A stretch of 64,000 nucleotides of DNA. It comes from Neiella litorisoli (GTDB taxonomy: Bacteria > Pseudomonadota > Gammaproteobacteria > Enterobacterales > Neiellaceae). The position numbers and the translations under genes are program-made. This document shows positions 26,897 to 35,239 of the stretch, piece by piece (positions within the stretch are counted from its first letter, which is position 1; each line of letters starts with the position of its first letter). Where the stretch lies: contig NZ_JACXAF010000026.1 in assembly GCF_014773395.1 (NCBI RefSeq), positions 1-64,000 on the forward strand, read 5' to 3'. The notes below the pieces were generated by a model that was not told the DNA's origin, ran no database searches, and worked only from the letters and a program-made list of their open reading frames with translations.

Positions 26897-27125
26897 CTAC
26901 CAGCTGATCGCTTGTCCTCGCTCATCATAGAATCCGCCCGTTTGCTCAATGCCCAAATTAGCGATGGTGGTGGCGATGATGGGCACCACCTGTTCAACAG
27001 ATGTCGGTGCTTCGGCGCCCCCCCATATCCGTTTGAACCCAACCAGGGCTCAATGCTGCGACAACGACCTTGCGCGCTCTAAAGTGCTCGCTGAGGCGCT
27101 TGGTCAACATGTTCAGCCGATCTAA
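26897..27125 (-). pseudogene. remnant of a short-chain dehydrogenase gene (3' end, frameshifted)
   Basis: On the minus strand, about 75 codons of the C-terminal part of an SDR can be read: [11 protein letters not shown], then [17 protein letters not shown], and after a frame change [19 protein letters not shown] and GGFYDERGQAISW with a TAG stop at 26897-26899. The frame breaks at a run of seven C on the plus strand (27018-27024); six would restore one frame. The Rossmann half and the catalytic YxxxK are missing, so the fragment is both truncated and frameshifted. It lies between acyP and the lipoprotein gene. Confidence 0.8.
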
Positions 27126-27267
27126 CCGTTAATTTAGCCAATTATCAACGTGATATTTGGCTAGACTTGAACTCGGTCACGGGGCAGTAATCGTTGTCAT
27201 TTTATCGAGCCCAGTGGCAACGAACTGGCAATTTGGTCAGATAGATAATTCAATCATTCGGAGCAAT

Positions 27268-27486
27268 ATGATGTCATCAACACGTTTAGTTTACTTGGCC
27301 CTAATGTTGCTGGCGGTCACTGGCTGCAGTTCAAAGCAGCTTTATCATAGTGCTCAGTCAAATCGTTTAAATGCTTGCCAGAACTTACCCGAGCCGGATC
27401 GAGGTAGCTGCTTGGCGCAGGTTCACCGCGAATCTTACGAGGAATACCAACGTCAACGCCAGGCCGTGCTCGATGCACAAAAGTAA
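27268..27486 (+). CDS. small lipoprotein of unknown function
   Basis: A 72-residue lipoprotein. The signal peptide MMSSTRLVYLALMLLAVTGC ends in a clear lipobox (VTGC) with the acylated Cys at residue 20. The mature part has two further Cys (ACQNLPEPDRGSC) that could form a disulfide, then a helical, Gln- and Arg-rich tail. Ser after the lipid Cys suggests outer-membrane sorting. The frame is open back to 27157, but GGAGC just before the double ATG at 27268/27271 and the signal peptide fix the start. Function is not recognised. Confidence 0.75.
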   Translation: MMSSTRLVYLALMLLAVTGCSSKQLYHSAQSNRLNACQNLPEPDRGSCLAQVHRESYEEYQRQRQAVLDAQK

Positions 27487-27738
27487 ACATAGAAGGAGGT
27501 TAATCTAACCAATTGTGGTGTTTGTCAATTAAATTGGTATTACATTGGTTGTTTTTTCTGTCAGTCCTATTTTTGGTTTTGGTTCTGCGGTAACGTTTGC
27601 CCAACATGCTCTTTAATGGAAGTCGAGCATGGAGCTGTCAGGGATAAATTACAGCGCTGAACTGGGCTCGATGAGCCGCATTCAAATTCCAATTAATTCA
27701 CAACGCGACAAGCTTGTGCAAATAAAGGGTTCAGACAC

Positions 27739-28806
27739 ATGTACCGATTGTCATCAACTAGTTATCTAATGGCCGCTGTTGGTCTTACCGCTTGCGTTTC
27801 TGCTGGCTCGATTGCCGCTGTACCGGCCGATAAATTTGATCTTAGCCAGTGGAAAATCACTTTGCCGATGGATGCCGATGGCAACGGTAAGGTTGATGAG
27901 ATTGACGTTAAAGCAATCCAGAGTTACCGGCACCCTGATTATTTCTACTTGGACGCCGATGGCAACATGGTGTTTGCGGTGCCTAATAAGGCAACCACCA
28001 CAGCAACGTCATCGAACACTCGCAGTGAATTGCGTCAGATGATTCGCGGAACTAACAAGAAGATTAAAACCAAGGCCCCAGGTAATAACTTTGCCTTGGC
28101 CGCACATCCACAAGCTTCTGAGTTTGGCGCCATTGGCGGCAAGATGGAAGCATCGTTGAAAGTTGACCATGTCTCGTTAAATGCCGGTTATCCAGATAAG
28201 CGGCCAGCATATTCGGTGGTTGTTGGTCAGATCCATGCGGGTAAAGATAAAAAGCTGATCGCCGAGGGTGATGGTTTTGGCTATGGCAACGAGCCTATCA
28301 AGATTTACTACAAGAAGTTTCCTCACCATGACAAAGGTTCAGTGTTCTGGAACTACGAGCGCAACTTGCCGAAAGAAGATCCAAACCGTACCGATATTGC
28401 TTACCCAGTTTGGGGCAATACTTGGGAAAACAAAGATGAGCCAGGTGCTCAAGGTATCGCGCTGGGCGAAGAGTTCAGCTATGTGATTAATGTTTATGAA
28501 AACACCATGTACCTGACATTCACTGCTGAAGGTCACCCAACTGTTGAGTATGCGATTGATTTGTCGAACAACATTGATGCTAACGGTAAGGTTGATGAAA
28601 AAGACCACCCGCAAGGCTATACCGGTGATTGGAATTACTTCAAAGCAGGCGCTTACAATCAGTGTTCGACCAAAGATGCCCCAGGCGATTGGTACACCAA
28701 GTGTCCTGGCACTGGCGATTGGCAGAAAGACAAGGCCGACGGCAACTACACTCAGGTTACCTTTACTAAATTAAAGTTGAGCCCGGCGGAAAAGCCAGTT
28801 CAGTAA
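27739..28806 (+). CDS. PL7-family alginate lyase
   Basis: A 355-residue secreted alginate lyase that cleaves alginate by beta-elimination. The three PL7 motifs are present: RSELRQM (Arg95), GQIH (Gln164, His166) and YFKAGAYNQ (Tyr300-Gln309) with the catalytic Tyr. The QIH form is usually linked to activity on guluronate-containing blocks. The N-terminus carries LTAC at 16-19, a possible lipobox, but a normal signal cleavage after SIAA is also possible. Two Asp-rich loops look like EF-hands: DADGNGKVDEID at 45-56 and a shorter DANGKVDEKD near 280-289, suggesting calcium binding. It has its own terminator. The 250 bp upstream contain AT-rich words including TTGGTATTACATTGG, a possible operator, unassigned. 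Confidence 0.94.
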   Translation: MYRLSSTSYLMAAVGLTACVSAGSIAAVPADKFDLSQWKITLPMDADGNGKVDEIDVKAIQSYRHPDYFYLDADGNMVFAVPNKATTTATSSNTRSELRQMIRGTNKKIKTKAPGNNFALAAHPQASEFGAIGGKMEASLKVDHVSLNAGYPDKRPAYSVVVGQIHAGKDKKLIAEGDGFGYGNEPIKIYYKKFPHHDKGSVFWNYERNLPKEDPNRTDIAYPVWGNTWENKDEPGAQGIALGEEFSYVINVYENTMYLTFTAEGHPTVEYAIDLSNNIDANGKVDEKDHPQGYTGDWNYFKAGAYNQCSTKDAPGDWYTKCPGTGDWQKDKADGNYTQVTFTKLKLSPAEKPVQ

Positions 28807-28825
28807 CTTCTGAGAAGATTCAGAC

Positions 28826-28851
28826 AAACCGGCCAACTGGCCGGTTTTTTT
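28826..28851 (+). terminator. intrinsic terminator of the PL7 lyase gene
   Basis: A perfect stem AAACCGGCCA/TGGCCGGTTT with a 3-nt ACT loop region, followed by a run of T, 20 bp after the PL7 stop codon. Confidence 0.9.
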
Positions 28852-28898
28852 GTGGCTCTGATTTGCGAGTAAGCAACCAACAAGTGTCACTACTCGGT

Positions 28899-28947
28899 GA
28901 CGCTCAAGTCCATCCATGGAGCGCTCTACATCCGGCATCCATGCCGG
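28899..28947 (-). repeat. bipartite palindromic module, minus orientation
   Basis: Read on the minus strand it has a palindrome CCGGCATGGATGCCGG (28932-28947), then TGTAGAGC, a second palindromic core around CCATGGATGG, and a GAGCGTC tail. The same order (variable perfect hairpin, TAGAGC, ATGGAT core, TTCAC-GGCGTC tail) occurs in five other modules up to 29791. Only the stem sequence differs from module to module. Confidence 0.7.
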
Positions 28948-29295
28948 CTGAAGCACCTCACAGCGACACTTGCTGCCTGCTTGAAGTATCGCTTACTTAT
29001 TTAGCAATCGGGATAAACAGTTCACCAACAAGCTTCTGCTGCAGGACGCAGCAGTAGAGCCATCATGGATGATTTCACGGCGTCTTGTCGGGGTATTGTT
29101 TATCTCGGTTGAAACGCTATAGCTAACATGCATCGCTAAACGAAGTTAACCGCAAAACTTGAAAGCGGTGAGTTGTTTATTACCGACGAAGACCTTCCGC
29201 AGCATGGATGCTGCGGCAGAGCTCATATGGACATGTTCACAGCGTGTCTGAGTTGGTAATAAATGACTCATTGCTGATGCTCGGAACCTGATTGG
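28941..29295. repeat. 355-bp direct repeat, copy 1, with two palindromic modules
   Basis: This block is repeated at 29479-29834 with an offset of 538-539 bases, few substitutions and a one-base indel near 28990. It contains two plus-strand modules. At 29032-29091 a hairpin CTGCTGC/GCAGCAG (loop AGGAC) is followed by TAGAGCC-ATCATGGATGAT-TTCACGGCGTCT. At 29197-29252 a perfect 20-bp palindrome (CCGCAGCAT/ATGCTGCGG) is followed by CAGAGCTCAT-ATGGAC-TTCACAGCGTGTCT. There is no coding frame of protein character. Confidence 0.9.
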
Positions 29296-29368
29296 TGAGA
29301 GCCGTCAGCAAGTATCTCTATTCGGTTATCTCTTCTCATTAAGCGATAAAGAGCGCAAGTCAACGTTC

Positions 29369-29423
29369 AGACGCCGTGAATACTTCCCTGTAGGCTCGTC
29401 GCTGGCTTCCATGCCAGCGACGC
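29369..29423 (-). repeat. bipartite palindromic module, minus orientation, between the long repeats
   Basis: It lies in the spacer (29296-29478) between the two long direct repeats. On the minus strand it starts with GTCGCTGGC/GCCAGCGAC (29398-29421, 6-nt loop), then GAGCCTACAGGGAAGTA and TTCACGGCGTCTG. It is the same module type as the others with a different stem. Confidence 0.7.
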
Positions 29424-29478
29424 TTCACTCTAGCCTTGCTCTCTTCAACGCAGCGAAAGTGCAGTGACTAGTTAGATC

Positions 29479-29834
29479 ATGCCGGATGAAGCACCTCACA
29501 GCGACACTTGCTGCCTGCTTGAAGTTTCGGTGGGCTCATTTAGCAAGCGGGATAAATAGTTCATCAATAAGCTTCTGCTGCAGGACGCAGCAGTAGAGCC
29601 ATCATGGATGATTTCACGGCGTCTTGTCGGGGTATTGTTTATCTCGGTTGAAACGCTATAGCTAACATGCATCGCTAAACGAAGTTAACCGCAAAATTTG
29701 AAAGCGGTGAGTTGTTTATTACCGACGAAGACCTTCCGCAGCATGGATGCTGCGGCAGAGCTCATATGGACATGTTCACAGCGTGTCTGAGTGGGTGATG
29801 AATGACTCATCGCAAATGCTCGGGATCTGATTGG
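29479..29834. repeat. 355-bp direct repeat, copy 2, with two palindromic modules
   Basis: This is the second copy of the block at 28941-29295. Its modules are at about 29571-29630 and 29736-29791. From 29571 to about 29790 the two copies are almost identical, differing by a single C/T in the AACTTGAAAG region. The edges have drifted more. The copy ends 20 bp before the adhE terminator. Confidence 0.9.
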
Positions 29835-29854
29835 CACGACTAGCCAACAAGCAT

Positions 29855-29881
29855 AAAAAAAGCCGATCAGAGACCGGCTTT
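29855..29881 (-). terminator. intrinsic terminator of adhE
   Basis: On the minus strand, stem AAAGCCG/CGGCTTT is followed by a run of T, 21 bp after the adhE stop codon. The A-rich side on the other strand is also compatible with termination from the left. Confidence 0.9.
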
Positions 29882-29901
29882 ATTGCTATCGAGAAACTCG
29901 A

Positions 29902-32577
29902 TTATTTTTTAGCAGCAGCTTTTTTCTTAGCTGGTGCTTTTTTAGCAGCTTTTGCTACCGCATCAGCACTGTCTTCTGCTTCTTGGTACGGACGGCCGTA
30001 GAAAGAATCAAGAAGAACTTGCTTCAGCTCGCTAACTAGTGGGTAGCGTGGGTTCGCACCAGTACATTGGTCATCGAACGCATCAACCGCCAGTTGGTCA
30101 ACTTTAGCCAAGAAGTCAGCTTCAGAAACACCGGCTTCTTGAATAGACATTGGAATACCCAACTCTTTCTTCAGATCTTCCAACCAAGTTAGCAGGGCAT
30201 TCAGCTTCGCTTCAGTGTTACCTTCGCGGAAGCCTAAGTGCTCAGCAACTTCTGCGTAGCGAGCGCGGGCTTTCGGACGGTCGTACTGAGAGAATGCAGT
30301 TTGCTTAGTTGGCGTGTTAGTTGCGTTGTAACGAACCACGTTAGCCAGCAACAAGGCGTTTGCCAAACCGTGTGGAATGTGGAATTCAGCACCCAGTTTG
30401 TGAGCCATTGAGTGACACACACCCAAGAAAGCGTTAGCGAACGCGATACCAGCGATGGTCGCAGCGTTGTGTACTTTCTCACGAGCGATTGGGTCGTTCT
30501 TACCATTCTTCACAGAGCTTGGCAGGAAGTCTTTCAACAGTTTCAGAGCTTGCAGCGCTTGACCGTCAGAGTATTCGTTAGCCAGAACAGAAACGTAAGC
30601 TTCCATCGCGTGAGTAACCGCATCGTAGCCACCGAATGCTGCCAGAGAAGCAGGCATATCCATCACCAAGTTAGCGTCAACGATAGCCATGTTTGGCGTC
30701 AGCTCGTAGTCAGCCAATGGGTATTTCTGGCCAGTCGTATCGTCAGTTACAACGGCGAACGGAGTCACTTCTGAACCTGTACCTGAAGTGGTAGTGATAC
30801 ATACCAACTCAGCTTTAGTACCCATTTTAGGGAACTTGTAGATACGCTTACGGATGTCCATAAAGCGCATAGACAGATCTTCGAAGTCAGTTTCTGGGTG
30901 CTCGTACATAACCCACATGATTTTCGCGGCGTCCATTGGTGAACCACCACCAATCGCAAGGATGACGTCTGGCTGGTAAGTGCGGCAAACTTCTGCACCT
31001 TTCTTCACGATAGTCAGCGTTGGATCCGCTTCAACTTCATAGAAAGTCTCAACTTCCATACCTTTATCTTTCAGGATGTTGCGCAGATCATCAGTGTAAC
31101 CGTGGTTGTACAGGAAGCTGTCAGTTACGATCAGAGCGCGTTTCTTGCCTTCCAGGTCATCCATAGCAACTGGCAGTGAGCCACGACGGAAGTAAACAGA
31201 CTTAGGTAGTTTGTGCCACAACATGTTTTCAGCTCGCTTCGCAACAGTTTTCTTGTTGATCAGGTGCTTAGGACCAACGTTTTCAGAGATGGCGTTACCA
31301 CCCCAAGAACCACAACCCAGAGTAAGAGAAGGCGCTAGGTCGAAGTTGTACAGGTCACCAATACCACCGTGAGAAGATGGTGTGTTGACCAGAATACGAG
31401 CGGTCTTCATTTTGTCGCCGAAGTAGGCAATACGATCTTCGTTGGCGTCTTGGTTGGTGTACAGTACAGATGTGTGACCAACACCACCGATATCAAGAAC
31501 AACAGCTGCTTGGCGAACTGCGTCTTCAAAATCTTTGGCTTTGTAAACACCGAGAGTTGGAGACAATTTCTCGTGAGAGAATTCGTCGTCATAAGATGCT
31601 TCAAGGCCTTCACCAATCAAGATTTTGGTGGCTTTAGGAACAGTTACGCCAGCTAGCTCAGCGATTTTGTATGCTGGTTGACCAACGATTTTAGCGTTCA
31701 GCGCGCCGTCAATCATCAGCACTTTACGTACTTTATCAGCATCGGCTTTGCTCAATACTGCAGCGCCGTAGCGAGCGAAACGCTCAAGAGTCGCATCGTA
31801 GACGTCTTCAACGATAATGGCCGCTTGCTCAGAAGCACAGATAACGCCGTTATCGAAAGTTTTAGACATCAAGATAGAAGAAACAGCACGTTTAATGTCG
31901 GCAGTTTCATCAATAACAACAGGCGTGTTACCAGCACCAACACCAATCGCAGGCTTACCAGAAGAGTAGGCCGCTTTCACCATGCCTGGACCACCAGTTG
32001 CAAGGATCAACGCGATGTCGTCGTGCTTCATCAGGGCATTTGAAAGCTCAACAGAAGGTTGGTCGATCCAACCGATGATGCCTTCTGGCGCGCCAGCTTT
32101 TACCGCTGCGTCCAACACTAGCTTAGCAGCATAGTTGGTCGCGTTTTTCGCACGTGGGTGCGGCGAGAAGAAACAACCGTTACGAGTCTTCAGGCTGATC
32201 AGGGCTTTAAAGATTGCAGTAGAAGTTGGGTTAGTCGTTGGCACGATGGCGCAAACAATACCTACTGGTTCGGCGATAGTGATAGTGCCGGCTTCTTCGT
32301 TTGACTCGATGACACCACAAGTTTTGTCATCTTTGTATTTGTTGTAAATAAACTCAGATGCAAAGTGGTTTTTGATCACTTTGTCTTCCATCACGCCCAT
32401 GCCGGTTTCTTCGGCGGCCATTTGAGCCAGTTCAATACGGGCAGTTGAAGCAGCGAGAGAAGCTGCGCGGAAGATTTTGTCGACTTGCTCTTGCGAGAAA
32501 GAAGCGAACTCTTTTTGGGCAGCTTTTACGCGTGCGATTGCCGCATTGAGTTCTTCTACGTTTGTCACTTGTGACAT
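29902..32577 (-). CDS. adhE: bifunctional acetaldehyde-CoA/alcohol dehydrogenase
   Basis: An 891-residue fusion enzyme, the same length as E. coli AdhE. It reduces acetyl-CoA to acetaldehyde and then ethanol, reoxidising NADH in fermentation, and forms filaments (spirosomes). The aldehyde dehydrogenase half (1-440) carries the catalytic Cys in DNGVICASEQ near 246. The iron-dependent alcohol dehydrogenase half (450-870) has GGGSPMDAAK and the Fe-binding His cluster in GVCHSMAHKLG and HIPHGLANALL. The Lys/Ala-rich tail is also found in E. coli AdhE. GGAG lies 8 bases before the ATG. A class II FNR promoter is visible upstream. The divergent neighbour is a MarC-family gene, as with ychE in E. 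coli. Confidence 0.97.
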   Translation of the reverse strand: MSQVTNVEELNAAIARVKAAQKEFASFSQEQVDKIFRAASLAASTARIELAQMAAEETGMGVMEDKVIKNHFASEFIYNKYKDDKTCGVIESNEEAGTITIAEPVGIVCAIVPTTNPTSTAIFKALISLKTRNGCFFSPHPRAKNATNYAAKLVLDAAVKAGAPEGIIGWIDQPSVELSNALMKHDDIALILATGGPGMVKAAYSSGKPAIGVGAGNTPVVIDETADIKRAVSSILMSKTFDNGVICASEQAAIIVEDVYDATLERFARYGAAVLSKADADKVRKVLMIDGALNAKIVGQPAYKIAELAGVTVPKATKILIGEGLEASYDDEFSHEKLSPTLGVYKAKDFEDAVRQAAVVLDIGGVGHTSVLYTNQDANEDRIAYFGDKMKTARILVNTPSSHGGIGDLYNFDLAPSLTLGCGSWGGNAISENVGPKHLINKKTVAKRAENMLWHKLPKSVYFRRGSLPVAMDDLEGKKRALIVTDSFLYNHGYTDDLRNILKDKGMEVETFYEVEADPTLTIVKKGAEVCRTYQPDVILAIGGGSPMDAAKIMWVMYEHPETDFEDLSMRFMDIRKRIYKFPKMGTKAELVCITTTSGTGSEVTPFAVVTDDTTGQKYPLADYELTPNMAIVDANLVMDMPASLAAFGGYDAVTHAMEAYVSVLANEYSDGQALQALKLLKDFLPSSVKNGKNDPIAREKVHNAATIAGIAFANAFLGVCHSMAHKLGAEFHIPHGLANALLLANVVRYNATNTPTKQTAFSQYDRPKARARYAEVAEHLGFREGNTEAKLNALLTWLEDLKKELGIPMSIQEAGVSEADFLAKVDQLAVDAFDDQCTGANPRYPLVSELKQVLLDSFYGRPYQEAEDSADAVAKAAKKAPAKKKAAAKK

Positions 32578-33034
32578 TGTGTAACTCCGTTAAGTTTGAA
32601 ATTTCTTGCCTAAACCAGCTTGCTTTTTTTAGGGTTCCGAAGAACGATTCTGCGCAAGTATAGTAGATAGTTATAAACTTGGTTTAAGCCTGAAATCTCT
32701 GTGGGTTGGCGCCATTATATGGTTATTGGCATGACCAAATTTGATGTTGATCAAGTGAAATTAAATTACAGAAATCGGCGAGCATGCGCCAAAAAACTGT
32801 ACATTGATCACGCAAATCCGATCCGCGAGTTTCAATTCAGAAAGTTATAACGGCGAGCGCAACATTACCGAAAAGTTTATTAATTTCAATACTAAAATTA
32901 ATAAATATTGATCTGGCATTATAAATAGTTATTGATGAGTGCAGTTTTTCGTCAAAAAATTTCAATCGCTGGTTTCCCGATCGGCAGCTACAATGCGCTC
33001 CTTCTTTATATGACCCGCAACAGGGGACACAGTT
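32578..33034. other. adhE / marC divergent intergenic region
   Basis: A 457-bp gene-free region. The left part holds a long adhE leader of about 130 bases and the FNR-type promoter listed separately. The middle and right parts are AT-rich and must contain the marC promoter. No coding frame of protein character, terminator or RNA gene was recognised. Confidence 0.6.
32707..32754 (-). promoter_or_regulatory. class II FNR-dependent adhE promoter
   Basis: A perfect FNR site TTGAT-GTTG-ATCAA lies at 32741-32754. On the minus strand a perfect -10 box TATAAT lies at 32719-32714, giving a start near 32707. The FNR centre is then about 41 bp upstream of transcription start, the classical class II activation position. 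The -35 region is replaced by the FNR site, as expected. The adhE ATG is about 130 bases further on. Confidence 0.8.
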
Positions 33035-33673
33035 ATGGCGTTTGATACCGCCCTTTATTTGCAGTTTTTTATTGGCTTGATGGCTATCTTGAATCCATTT
33101 GGGCTGCTGCCTGTGTTTATTGGCCTCACCAGTCACCAAAGCCATACCGAGAGAGCTCGGACCAATACCGTTGCGATCTTCACTGTAGTGGTGTCTCTGG
33201 TCACTGTGCTGTTGGTCGGTCAGCTGATTCTGCAAATCTTTGGTATCAGTATTGCCAGCTTCCGGATTGCAGGCGGTGCCATGCTGGTGATCATTGCTAT
33301 GAGTATGCTCAAAGGGCAGTTGAGTGATGTGCGCCGCAACCCCGATGAAGTCAGTGAATCAGTCACTCGCGAATCGATCGCGGTGGTGCCGTTGGCAATT
33401 CCTTTGATTGCTGGCCCTGGCGCAATGACCACGGTCATTGTTTACTCGGCTGAACACCCTGATTGGCAGCATTTGCTGGGGTTTGCCACGGGTATTGTGG
33501 CGTCGGCAGGGATTTGTTGGGGCGCGTTTCGGGCAGCGGCACCCTTATCTGACTTTCTCGGGCAAACCGGCATCAACATCATTACTCGTATTATGGGCTT
33601 GATCATGATGGCGATGGCGGTTGAGTTTATGGCGCAGGGTTTAAAAGATATTTTTCCGGTACTTGCGTCCTAG
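33035..33673 (+). CDS. MarC-family integral membrane protein (YchE/YhgN-like)
   Basis: A 212-residue MarC-family protein with six hydrophobic segments. Typical motifs are AILNPFGLLPVFIGLT at the first helix, FRIAGGAMLVIIAMSML near 80, VPLAIPLIAGPGAMTTVI near 125, and TRIMGLIMMAMAVEFMAQGL at the end. The transport role of this family is not settled; the early link to multiple antibiotic resistance was withdrawn. An adjacent divergent adhE is a conserved arrangement, as for ychE in E. coli. Its TAG stop is the first base triplet of the MITE-like element. Confidence 0.92.
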   Translation: MAFDTALYLQFFIGLMAILNPFGLLPVFIGLTSHQSHTERARTNTVAIFTVVVSLVTVLLVGQLILQIFGISIASFRIAGGAMLVIIAMSMLKGQLSDVRRNPDEVSESVTRESIAVVPLAIPLIAGPGAMTTVIVYSAEHPDWQHLLGFATGIVASAGICWGAFRAAAPLSDFLGQTGINIITRIMGLIMMAMAVEFMAQGLKDIFPVLAS

Positions 33674-33939
33674 AGCCTGTTGATCTTTGGGGTGTGTTTT
33701 TGCAGCAATTTATTGGTGATTTAGGCAAGGAAGCGATTATGAAGTTGACTGGCCGTCAATGAATAATCGCTGACGCGGAATAAATTGCCAATAAACGCTG
33801 CCCGAAGGGTTCGTCAAAATGCTCATTTCGCTACGTCGCTCGCTATTTGTATAGATTGCTATACGGCATAGCTCGCTTCTTGCTCAACAGAGCATTTTGA
33901 ACGAACAAAATTCATACACCAAAGATCAACAGGCTCTAG
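33670..33939. mobile_element. 270-bp MITE-like element with 21-bp perfect terminal inverted repeats
   Basis: Terminal arms at 33670-33690 and 33919-33939 are perfect inverted copies (CTAGAGCCTGTTGATC... outward). Inside are further inverted repeats: GCGATTAT/ATAATCGC near 33734-33773, a long imperfect pair around TTTATTGG, and CAAAATGCTC/GAGCATTTTG near 33818 and 33896. There is no open frame for a transposase. It fills almost the whole gap between convergent marC and dgt, and its left arm includes the marC stop codon. A second, shorter element with related arms lies at 57867-57924, supporting a repeat family. The TA or CTAG next to the arms may be target duplication. Confidence 0.75.
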
Positions 33940-33952
33940 TGCCAGGCTAGCC

Positions 33953-35239
33953 CTAAGCAAATAACTCTCCGTACACCCGCTGAGCCGATTGATCCGTCAA
34001 CGACGATATCCAATCGGCGATCACCCGCATTTGACCGTTATTTGAGCTTTGTTGGCGCCATTGGTCTCTTGCTTCCATTGGCAATAGCCGCCCAGGATCA
34101 GACGCAACCGCCTCAAAGATAGCCATGATCATTTGCTGACCTTTGTATTCGGCAGTTTGTACCTGATGAGATTGGATCACTCGCTCCAGCACAAAGCGCT
34201 TAAAAATTGCCAAGGCTTGATTGGCTGATGCCGGTAGCTGGGCATTGTAGGCCAGCAGTGGTTCGGCAAAGTCCGAGTTGCGCTGGATCTCAATGGCGGT
34301 GATGAAGTAATTCACCAGCGCGCCAATGGCGTTTTTGCGAACATAAGTAAAGGGACTGAACAGCTGCTCGCTAATCGCCATGATGTGGGTAGTCAGCCAC
34401 TGGTCGTCAATTTCCATGAGTGCCAGCTCTGCTTTGAGCCACTCATCTCGGCGCACCATGTTGAGAGTGATGGCATCTTCCAAATCATGAATGCCATAAG
34501 CAATATCATCAGCCAACTCCATAATTGAACAATCGAGCGACTTGTGGATCGCCTTGCGATGGTTATCTTGCCGATCGCTGCTGCGGGTAAACTCATGGCG
34601 ATCGGCTCGAGATAACGGCTGCAATAACCAGTCAAACCAGCGTTGGTCACAGTCGTACAAGGCTTTGGCTGGATGCCATTGGCTGGTATTGAGGTTGCGG
34701 CCACTGATCGCTTGGTTATCCGGCATCATGGGTTTGTGAACATTAGCCATCAATACCGGATATTTCACCAGCCCCAATAAGCTGCGCCGCGCCAGATTCA
34801 TGCCGAAATACTCGGTGTAAGGCTCAAGGGTGGTGACGATACGAAAAGTTTGGCCATTGCCTTCGAAGCCGCCATGATGACGCATCATATAATGCAGCGC
34901 CGTTTCGCCACCGTGGCCAAACGGTGGGTGGCCCAAATCATGGGCTAAACATAGCGTCTCAATCAGTTCGACAGGCCCAAGTAGCGTTTTCAAGTCAGGG
35001 TATTTAGAGCTGAGTTGCGCGTGAATGCCGGAGCCGATTTGACTCGCTTCCAGTGAGTGGGTCAGCCGAGTGCGGTAAAAATCAGAGCTACCGACGCCGT
35101 GAATTTGGGTTTTTGCTTGTAAACGGCGGAATGCTGCGGAATGGAGCACTCGGGCACGATCGCGCTGATAAGGCGAACGATGATCATCCCGGCGCTCTTT
35201 ATTTTCATCGGAACGACGTTGACTCCAGTCTTGGTTCAC
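33953..35239 (-). CDS. dgt: dGTPase-like HD-domain triphosphohydrolase
   Basis: A 428-residue HD-domain enzyme of the dGTPase family, which converts dGTP or other dNTPs to the nucleoside and triphosphate. The N-terminus has RDRARVLHSAAFRRLQAKTQ, conserved in the family. The metal-binding motif is His61 in TRLTHSLEAS and His100-Asp101 in LAHDLGHPPFGHG, followed by the distal Asp in ELADDIAYGIHDLEDA near 250. Length and motifs match the Dgt-like proteins annotated in Shewanella and Vibrio, some linked to phage defence. No other defence genes are adjacent. The stop lies just outside the MITE-like element. Confidence 0.93.
   Translation of the reverse strand: MNQDWSQRRSDENKERRDDHRSPYQRDRARVLHSAAFRRLQAKTQIHGVGSSDFYRTRLTHSLEASQIGSGIHAQLSSKYPDLKTLLGPVELIETLCLAHDLGHPPFGHGGETALHYMMRHHGGFEGNGQTFRIVTTLEPYTEYFGMNLARRSLLGLVKYPVLMANVHKPMMPDNQAISGRNLNTSQWHPAKALYDCDQRWFDWLLQPLSRADRHEFTRSSDRQDNHRKAIHKSLDCSIMELADDIAYGIHDLEDAITLNMVRRDEWLKAELALMEIDDQWLTTHIMAISEQLFSPFTYVRKNAIGALVNYFITAIEIQRNSDFAEPLLAYNAQLPASANQALAIFKRFVLERVIQSHQVQTAEYKGQQMIMAIFEAVASDPGRLLPMEARDQWRQQSSNNGQMRVIADWISSLTDQSAQRVYGELFA

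Noticed and set aside
28899-29834. Interpretation of the repeated region as a CRISPR array or tRNA cluster
   Set aside because: The repeats are hairpin modules in both orientations with irregular spacing of tens to hundreds of bases and no unique spacers of constant length. No cas genes and no cloverleaf are present.
29902-30000. Lys/Ala-rich histone-like tail of AdhE as an unusual fusion
   Set aside because: E. coli AdhE also ends in a Lys/Ala-rich tail of similar length, so it is ordinary for the family.
32837-33235. 132-codon minus-strand frame before marC
   Set aside because: It overlaps the start of the well-supported marC gene, has no ribosome site and its composition is not protein-like.
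33953-35239. dgt as part of an anti-phage island
   Set aside because: Some Dgt-like enzymes limit phage, but no other defence gene, integrase or atypical base composition surrounds it. It is treated as a housekeeping-type dGTPase.
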